From assembly GCA_016928525.1 (NCBI GenBank), contig JAFGKO010000204.1, forward strand, positions 1-35,849: a stretch of DNA of 35,849 bases, in the 5' to 3' direction. Of this stretch, positions 30,694 through 35,849 are shown one piece after another. The position numbers and the translations under genes are program-made. Below the pieces are notes generated by a model. The model was not told the origin of the DNA, made no database searches, and worked only from the letters and a program-made list of their open reading frames with translations. The stretch comes from Anaerolineales bacterium. Lineage in GTDB: Bacteria > Chloroflexota > Anaerolineae > Anaerolineales > Villigracilaceae. Position 1 is the stretch's first letter. Each line of letters begins with the position of its first letter.

Positions 30694-32631
30694 ATGAGTC
30701 CACCCAAAAGGAAAACAACTCCGCGAGATCAGTATGACATCTCGGGGAAAATAGAGGGGCAAGCCGTCGTTGTTCAGGGGCCTGATGCGCGTGTAGAGGT
30801 AAAACAAACCCAGCTTACTCCCGAAGAGATACGCCAACAAAACGAAACCGCCGAACTCAGGCTCCTACAGCAGGCTGTCATCCAGAAGATTGATACCTTG
30901 CAACAACTCGTCGAGACGCCAGCGGAATCCGGAGGAAATCCATTTCGTTTCGGACAAGCGCTAGGGCTCAATGAGTCACACCGGTTGGCAGGCAGCGAAA
31001 AACCCCTGAATGCGGTATTGGGACAACTACAAAGGAACGCATCCACTTTTGTAGCTGGCGCTGGCGGCTGCGGAAAGACCAGCTTCTTACAGGCAGGTAT
31101 CATCCCTTCATTGACAGGAAAAGGCCACCTGCCGGTGTTGGTCCCAGTCGGCGCAGAGTCGCTCGAGGTATGCATTAAGCGCCAGTTTGTGGACAAAATC
31201 GCCAACACCCAATATCTGAGCCAAGTCCCGCTTTCCGCTTTTCTCCGGCACGTGACCGAATGTCTGCCAGACAAGGCGCAACTCTTTCTCTTGATTGACC
31301 GCAGCGAAGAATTCCTGGGAAGATCTGAGGAGGAAATTAATCACTTCAAAACAGAGTGGGCTTACTGCATCACAAACCTGCCGCGCCTGCGCTGGTTGTT
31401 TAGCATCCACCTGGGATCCTCCTACCTGCTAAACAGTTTCGAACCCGAGACAAATCCCTTCCACGATCTGGTCATTCTTGGACTGCTGGATAGGGAAGCA
31501 GCCAGAGAGGCCATCCTGGAACCTGCTGCAAAAACCGGTATTGAAATCGATGAAAGAATTGTCGATGATATCCTGGACCAACTGGGGCCAAAGAATATCG
31601 TCCCGTGCCAATTGCAGACAGTTTGCTACATGTTGGCCGGCGGCAGCCAAGCACTCACCCAAAGATGGAAAATGGATGAGTACGAAAAGCAAGGTCGTGC
31701 AAATGGCATACTGCAAAAGGCGCTCGAGCAGATTGTGAAGCAGTTCAAACCAGACGAGCGGGAACCTGCCTGGCAAGTACTGGCCTGTCTGACAGAGCAA
31801 CGCGAATATCGAGCATCCTGGGCATGGTTGAAAGAGCGATTGAAAGAATATGAACTGGGAACAGAAACGCTGAAAGACCTGGTAGAACAACTCGAAACTA
31901 ACCACCTGATCGAGATCGAAGAAGACAAATACCGCCTTGCCACCCCAAATTTCATCCCCCGCATTCAGCAATGGATTACGGATTTGGCCGTATCGCGACG
32001 CGCTGAAATGGAGGCGAAAAGACAAGCCAGGTACATCCGCGATTCCTCCCTGCGCGGACTGTTAGGTGGGGCGATTGGGTTCGTATTATTCGACAAATTA
32101 TTCTACCCCGTCAAGCCGCCTGACCCTTCCTACGCAATCATGTTCGTGATCATGACCGCCGGCCTGGGCGCTATTGCCGGTCTCCTGCTGACCTTTTTTA
32201 CCGACCTCTCCATCGCAACATACAGGGGTCGTACGGACTGGCGTCGGTATCTGGTCGGCGGAGTGGTCGGGGTTCTGGCTACCCTGGTCCTATTGTCCTT
32301 GTACAACAATTTCAATTTTGCCGGTGTTTCTTTGACACAGTCCGTGATTAAGGCAGCACCGGAAGCGATCGCCTGGGGACTGGCAATCGGGCTGGGTATC
32401 ACCTGGGTGATGAGCGTACGGCGTTACACCGGGTTGGTCGTCCTGCTGGTCAGCGCGCTAAGCGGACTGGTGCTGCTGGGCGCGGAATTGGTCTTCGGCG
32501 CGTTGGTCAATCCTGCCTGGGAGAGCACTCCATCCCCGCTGAGAATCTTTCTGGCGGGTGGAATCACTCCCCTACTCTATCTGACCGCAGCCCTTTGGCG
32601 CCAATCTAGTTCGAAAGGAAGTGAAGCATGA
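30694..32631 (+). CDS. STAND-type (nSTAND1-like) NTPase with six C-terminal membrane segments
   Basis: 645 residues. Residues about 15-40 hold a motif related to that of the preceding protein (I-S-G-K-I-E-G-Q-A-V-V-V-Q-G-P-D-A-R-V-E-V). Then an alpha-helical stretch and a P-loop NTPase: Walker A G122-A-G-G-C-G-K128-T-S and Walker B L-F-L-L-I-D202-R-S-E-E-F. The latter replaces the usual D-Q-F-E-E of nSTAND1 with D-R-S-E-E. The winged-helix part (Y-E-K-Q-G-R-A-N-G-I-L-Q-K-A-L) follows. From about residue 453 come six predicted membrane helices (near 455, 490, 528, 562, 590, 622). In STAND proteins the C-terminus is usually sensor or effector; here it is a membrane domain. The stop overlaps the next ATG (ATGA). 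Confidence 0.8.
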   Translation: MSPPKRKTTPRDQYDISGKIEGQAVVVQGPDARVEVKQTQLTPEEIRQQNETAELRLLQQAVIQKIDTLQQLVETPAESGGNPFRFGQALGLNESHRLAGSEKPLNAVLGQLQRNASTFVAGAGGCGKTSFLQAGIIPSLTGKGHLPVLVPVGAESLEVCIKRQFVDKIANTQYLSQVPLSAFLRHVTECLPDKAQLFLLIDRSEEFLGRSEEEINHFKTEWAYCITNLPRLRWLFSIHLGSSYLLNSFEPETNPFHDLVILGLLDREAAREAILEPAAKTGIEIDERIVDDILDQLGPKNIVPCQLQTVCYMLAGGSQALTQRWKMDEYEKQGRANGILQKALEQIVKQFKPDEREPAWQVLACLTEQREYRASWAWLKERLKEYELGTETLKDLVEQLETNHLIEIEEDKYRLATPNFIPRIQQWITDLAVSRRAEMEAKRQARYIRDSSLRGLLGGAIGFVLFDKLFYPVKPPDPSYAIMFVIMTAGLGAIAGLLLTFFTDLSIATYRGRTDWRRYLVGGVVGVLATLVLLSLYNNFNFAGVSLTQSVIKAAPEAIAWGLAIGLGITWVMSVRRYTGLVVLLVSALSGLVLLGAELVFGALVNPAWESTPSPLRIFLAGGITPLLYLTAALWRQSSSKGSEA

Positions 32632-33380
32632 ACCGTTGGCAAACGTACGTTGCCACCCTCGTAGTGCTGCTGGTAATTTATTTCATATGGCAGGATATCG
32701 CCGGAGGTAACCTCATCATCACCATCACCAGGGAACTTGATCTTGTAAAGGCGGGACCTGTTGACTCCATGGAGGTGGTATACGACAGCCGGGTTTTGAA
32801 CAACAACGAAGGCGTCAAGGTGACAGATGGCGGTCTTGCTATTCTGGTGTTCGAGGAATGCAGCGAATTCAAGATTTTCAACGAGAGCGAAGTCGTCAAC
32901 ATTGAGCTTGTGAAGGAGGGGAAATCCCGTCGCTGCCTGGCCAAGTTGGAACGCGGCGGCTTGTCTGGGGAGGTCGTCGAAAAGAAAAGTTCATTTGACC
33001 TGCGTGCGCTGATTGGAACTCGGATCATCATCTCTGGCACAAACTTCTTCGTCGTCTACGATGACGCGATGGAATTCCTGACCGTCGGCAAGTACGATGG
33101 GAGGCTGGAGATCGCGATCCCCGGTCAGGATGAGTTTGAACTTCCTGACAACACGATGGCGGATATTGCTTCGGATGGCAGCATTGCATTTTATCCCATC
33201 CTATTCGATCAAGAGACCTTCGAAAGCAATGCGCAAAACCATAACTCAGCCATAGACGGATTGAACACCCTGCGGGAGGAGCCTACCTTGGCACCCACAG
33301 AGGCGCCCGCTGTGGAGGAGATAATCGTCACAGAAGAGCCAGCCGTAGAGGAGGCACCTGCAGAGCCAGCACAGGAGTAA
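32628..33380 (+). CDS. FecR-domain protein with N-terminal membrane anchor
   Basis: 250 residues. One membrane segment (about 7-23) puts the rest outside. Residues about 30-195 form a FecR-like beta domain (V-K-A-G-P ... N-N-N-E-G-V-K-V-T-D-G-G-L-A-I-L-V-F; later I-G-T-R-I-I-I-S-G-T-N-F-F-V-V-Y ... V-G-K-Y-D-G-R-L-E-I). The tail is Glu/Pro/Thr-rich and disordered. FecR domains sense or relay envelope signals, usually to a FecI-type sigma factor, but none is here. The ATG overlaps the NTPase stop, which makes a functional link likely. Closely related to the next gene. Confidence 0.82.
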   Translation: MNRWQTYVATLVVLLVIYFIWQDIAGGNLIITITRELDLVKAGPVDSMEVVYDSRVLNNNEGVKVTDGGLAILVFEECSEFKIFNESEVVNIELVKEGKSRRCLAKLERGGLSGEVVEKKSSFDLRALIGTRIIISGTNFFVVYDDAMEFLTVGKYDGRLEIAIPGQDEFELPDNTMADIASDGSIAFYPILFDQETFESNAQNHNSAIDGLNTLREEPTLAPTEAPAVEEIIVTEEPAVEEAPAEPAQE

Positions 33381-33492
33381 CCTGACAAAGATTGCTCCAT
33401 CTTTGCAGCGCTTCATTCAGCAGGATGGGGCGATCCTTGTTCAGTTCCATAGCGGCCACATAGGGTCACAAAGGTTCGAAAGGAAGTGAAAT

Positions 33493-34632
33493 ATGAACCG
33501 CATACGAGTAGTGAGCGCCGTGATCGCGGTGCTTCTGATGCAAAGTTGTCTGTGTAACGGCTGTTTCGGCCCCAGCGGGGGTGGAGGAGGAGGTGGGGGA
33601 AGCGGTGGAAACGGAGGCGACAACGGAGGTGGAGGGAGCGGAGGAGACAGTGGCAGTACAGCACAGGCAATCGGCCAAATCATAAAAGAACGCGCTCTGG
33701 TAAGGGCAGGGCCCTCTTCTTCCATGGAAGAAGTGTCTTATAGCCGAGATTTAAATAACAATGACGCCGTCAATGTAACCGAGGGCGGCAAAGCGCATCT
33801 GGATTTCGATTGCGGGATCCAATTTACATTGTTCAATGACAGCAGTGTGGGCGGTATCAAGGCCGAGCTTGACCCTGACACACCTCCCCGCTTGGCCTGG
33901 AAGTTAATTCGCGGAGGCGGATCTGGGCAGGTGGTGGAACCGGGCACTGAACTGGCAATCAGCGTGGCCACTGGCACAAAGATCACGATCCTTGGCACGC
34001 GCTTTTTTTTCGTCTATGATGAAGAGACGGAATACTTGACAGTCGGTAAATTTGAGGGAACCCTGCTCATCGAAATTCCAGGCCAGGAGCAGTTCAGCCT
34101 CGACGAAGCGCTGGTGGACATTGCGCCGGATGGCAGCACAAGATTTTATCCCCTTCCGTTCGAACAAGACGGCTTCGAAAGCTTTGCAGGCGACTACAAT
34201 TCCCCCCTGGTTGGTTTGAACGCCTTGCGTGATGAGTATGGTCTCCCTTTGCCCGGGGAACCGGAGCCGCCTCCTCCTGGTGAAAAGCCGGTTACGATTG
34301 TCTACCGCGCGCTGGTCCGCCCTGAATACGATACGTATGCCCCAGACCTGGCAAGTAGCTGGGAAGTAACCGAGGATGGTTCCACATGGGTGTTTAGACT
34401 AAACACAGGAATTGTCCTCGAAAATGGGGACCCATTCACATCTTATACTGTTCTGGAACGCTTCGACGAATGGGAGTTCGTCCAAAATGGCTGGGCAAGT
34501 GTGGCTCCCATTGACGATTTCACCGTCAAGATCTACCTGGAAGGCGGCGATCAGTTTTTGGCCGAGAGAGGTTATGATTACAATGGCTTCTTGTGGGAGA
34601 TTTCGAATTTGCAATTCGAAGTTCGTCTCTAA
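33493..34632 (+). CDS. FecR-domain lipoprotein fused to a fragment resembling a type-5 solute-binding protein
   Basis: 379 residues. Lipobox L-M-Q-S-C19, then a Gly/Ser/Asn linker (about 28-55), a FecR domain (about 60-250) paralogous to the previous protein, a Pro-rich joint, and residues about 262-379 that resemble the N-terminal part of SBP_bac_5 proteins (Y-A-P-D-L-A-S-S-W-E-V-T-E-D-G-S-T-W-V-F-R-L-N-T-G). That family is normally some 500 residues, so only a fragment is present and the transport function should be lost. The 17 bases ending shortly before the ATG, and the first codons, match those of the previous gene, showing tandem duplication. Confidence 0.78.
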   Translation: MNRIRVVSAVIAVLLMQSCLCNGCFGPSGGGGGGGGSGGNGGDNGGGGSGGDSGSTAQAIGQIIKERALVRAGPSSSMEEVSYSRDLNNNDAVNVTEGGKAHLDFDCGIQFTLFNDSSVGGIKAELDPDTPPRLAWKLIRGGGSGQVVEPGTELAISVATGTKITILGTRFFFVYDEETEYLTVGKFEGTLLIEIPGQEQFSLDEALVDIAPDGSTRFYPLPFEQDGFESFAGDYNSPLVGLNALRDEYGLPLPGEPEPPPPGEKPVTIVYRALVRPEYDTYAPDLASSWEVTEDGSTWVFRLNTGIVLENGDPFTSYTVLERFDEWEFVQNGWASVAPIDDFTVKIYLEGGDQFLAERGYDYNGFLWEISNLQFEVRL

Positions 34633-34645
34633 GCGTTTCGCACAG

Positions 34646-34678
34646 CCTGCCCTGTTCGCGGACAGCAACCAGGGCAGG
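34646..34678 (+). other. Hairpin downstream of the FecR lipoprotein gene
   Basis: CCTGCCCTG (34646-34654) pairs with CAGGGCAGG (34670-34678); CGCA/TGCG outside can extend it past a bulge. No T run, so it is not a standard terminator. It lies in the 141-nt gap before the last membrane protein gene. Confidence 0.4.
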
Positions 34679-34773
34679 TGCGCTTGGGCCGCCCATAAGG
34701 CCTGGTAGGCTTGCCCGTCGGGGGGTGCTGCCCAGGACTTGCCAAAGTAAGCCCTTATAGGAAGGAGTTCAAA

Positions 34774-35580
34774 ATGGAAACAAATGATTTGGACCGTCCC
34801 GCCTCCTGGCGAGAAACCCTGCTTGCGCTGGTACCTTTTCTGCTTTTCCCGCTGGTATTTCTACTCGGCGCGATCCTGACCCCGTTTATCGAAAACCCAC
34901 CCGATCCCGCCTTCGCACTTGGCATCACATTTGGAGTACTCGGCGTTCTCCTGATCATCATGGTCGCTGGCTGGGTGAAAGAATTTCCTCGCTGGGTATT
35001 TCCGTATTGGGGGTTCATCCTGCTCATCACACTTTACATGCGAAATTTCACCGGTACCATCTTTGGCTACCAGGTCACGGGGGACTGGTGGGCCTGGGCG
35101 CCTGTGGCTGGTGTGGCAGTCGTCGGCTCGCTTTTGGCGCGGGGTCTGCGGCCCGTCTACAGGCTGCTCAAATCGGTCTGGCGGGGCTGGACCACCCTCT
35201 CCTTCGTCTTCTACGGCGCGCTGCCTCTTCTGTTCATCGCGGCCTACGACGAAGTGCACAACGATGGACCCATCCTGAGCCTGATCATGTTGATCTTGTG
35301 TGCCGGGACAGTCTTCTATATGCGGACCGAAAACACCTGGCACAGGTTTGCATCCCTGGTGGGAGGCTTCTCGCTGGGCTGGATTACTTTGATGATCCAC
35401 CAGAGCATCTATTGGAACGGACGCCAGGATGATTGGATGCCAGGACCGGGAAGCTGGATGGAAACACTGAAATGGACCAGCCAGTTCGGCGCTACCCTGA
35501 TGCTCATCCTGGTTGCGCCTGTGTTACTTGGGCTCTTGCGCTGGGCCATAACTTCAAGGCAGACCCCCAAACCCGCTTGA
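34774..35580 (+). CDS. Multi-pass membrane protein, function unknown
   Basis: 268 residues with about eight hydrophobic segments and short polar loops rich in Trp/Arg. A conserved-looking loop D-W-W-A-W-A-P-V lies in the middle. No family motif recognised. AAGGAG lies 6 nt before the ATG at 34774; the frame is open back to 34711, but that part lacks a ribosome site. It could be the last gene of the STAND/FecR block or an unrelated neighbour, since a 141-nt gap with a hairpin separates it from the FecR lipoprotein. Confidence 0.65.
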   Translation: METNDLDRPASWRETLLALVPFLLFPLVFLLGAILTPFIENPPDPAFALGITFGVLGVLLIIMVAGWVKEFPRWVFPYWGFILLITLYMRNFTGTIFGYQVTGDWWAWAPVAGVAVVGSLLARGLRPVYRLLKSVWRGWTTLSFVFYGALPLLFIAAYDEVHNDGPILSLIMLILCAGTVFYMRTENTWHRFASLVGGFSLGWITLMIHQSIYWNGRQDDWMPGPGSWMETLKWTSQFGATLMLILVAPVLLGLLRWAITSRQTPKPA

Positions 35581-35596
35581 CCAGACCTTTTTACGT

Positions 35597-35849
35597 TCAA
35601 GGTTCAACTTTCACGACAAACGTCAGCACGCTGTCCGCTGCCCTGGCTGTGACCTCCCAACACCCCTCGGCTGGAAAGACTAAGCCGGTGGCCTGGAAGC
35701 GGGTCGGATAACAACAGGGGATATGTGCTTCGAGCGCGGGTGCTTTTCCGTCCAGGCGCCGGCCGGTGATTTCCAGGGTTGCCCCTTCAGGCCGGAACCA
35801 GCCCACTTTGATATCTTCACCGGGAAGAAGATAATTCTCGTCCGCACCC
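35597..35849 (-). CDS. Hypothetical protein, 3' part (5' end outside window)
   Basis: The minus-strand frame is open from the window edge to a stop at 35597, about 83 residues. The end F-P-A-E-G-C-W-E-V-T-A-R-A-A-D-S-V-L-T-F-V-V resembles the C-terminal beta domain of some secreted hypothetical proteins in which G-C-W-E-V-T recurs. A GTG at 35806 is internal: the frame upstream of it continues in coding-like sequence. It converges on the membrane protein gene with only 16 nt between. Confidence 0.6.
   Translation of the reverse strand, partial: GADENYLLPGEDIKVGWFRPEGATLEITGRRLDGKAPALEAHIPCCYPTRFQATGLVFPAEGCWEVTARAADSVLTFVVKVEP

Noticed and set aside
30694..32631. Assignment to a named defence family such as Avs or another characterised STAND system
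   Set aside because: No C-terminal TPR/WD40 sensor, nuclease, TIR or protease domain is present; the C-terminus is six membrane helices.
33413..33725. Pro- and Leu-rich minus-strand frames opposite the FecR lipoprotein linker
   Set aside because: They are the reverse reading of the Gly-rich linker codons and have no start signals.
1..35849. CRISPR arrays, tRNA or rRNA genes, integrase, att sites or replication origin
   Set aside because: I found no regularly spaced direct repeats, cloverleaf-like sequence, recombinase gene or DnaA-box cluster on either strand by reading; a covariance-model scan would be needed to exclude small RNAs.

Overview
The window looks like chromosomal DNA from an uncultured Chloroflexota bacterium, most likely of the Anaerolineae type. 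The evidence is indirect: many lipoproteins with Pro/Thr/Ser-rich linkers after the lipobox, LysM plus M23 envelope proteins, CHAD, toast-rack and DUF5668-like membrane proteins, moderately GC-rich codon use, and several start codons only 6-9 nt downstream of a -10 box. No rRNA, tRNA, CRISPR array, transposase or phage gene is visible.

Layout. (1) 1-5846, plus strand: the 3' end of fdhD, a NuoE-NuoF fusion, and a formate dehydrogenase catalytic subunit whose frame is interrupted by a UGA at 3580. The UGA lies in the active-site motif and is followed by a clear bacterial SECIS hairpin, so this is one 933-residue selenoprotein and not a broken gene. A rubrerythrin-like ferritin follows. (2) 5945-10773: three tandem paralogous lipoproteins, each LysM, a lysozyme-like middle region, then an M23 peptidase domain. 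(3) 10816-12520: a small membrane protein and an HTH-CHAD protein. (4) 12747-15850, minus strand: a thiol/redox block made of an ECF sigma factor, its zinc anti-sigma factor, a zinc ribbon protein, a two-domain disulfide oxidoreductase, a TlpA-like thioredoxin and an OsmC protein. A bipartite 29-nt motif is repeated with identical spacing before the sigma gene and before the zinc ribbon gene. (5) 15997-16745, plus: a cNMP-domain protein overlapping a NifU-domain protein, ending in a terminator and a MITE-like element. (6) 16910-18891, minus: three membrane/toast-rack genes. (7) 19041-27678, minus: a GH5-like/propeller lipoprotein, an SGNH-like protein, a spore photoproduct lyase-like radical SAM protein and a large lipoprotein, then a response regulator and threonine synthase. 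(8) 27793-29529, plus: hypE and a conserved hypothetical gene.

(9) 30233-35580, plus: the most novel-looking block. A small protein with a Gly/Asn/Val repeat motif is followed by a STAND-type NTPase carrying a related N-terminal motif and six C-terminal membrane segments. Then come two duplicated FecR-domain proteins, one membrane-anchored and one a lipoprotein that continues into a fragment resembling a solute-binding protein, and a multi-pass membrane protein. Strong ribosome sites and an ATGA overlap suggest co-expression. The role is unknown; a membrane-linked NTP-dependent stress or conflict system is the best guess. The window ends inside a minus-strand gene.

The FDH block fits NAD(P)-linked formate oxidation, or CO2 reduction. 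The redox block resembles the logic of sigma-R/RsrA systems: a soluble HC2 zinc anti-sigma factor beside thiol-handling genes. These functional links are inferences from domains and gene order.
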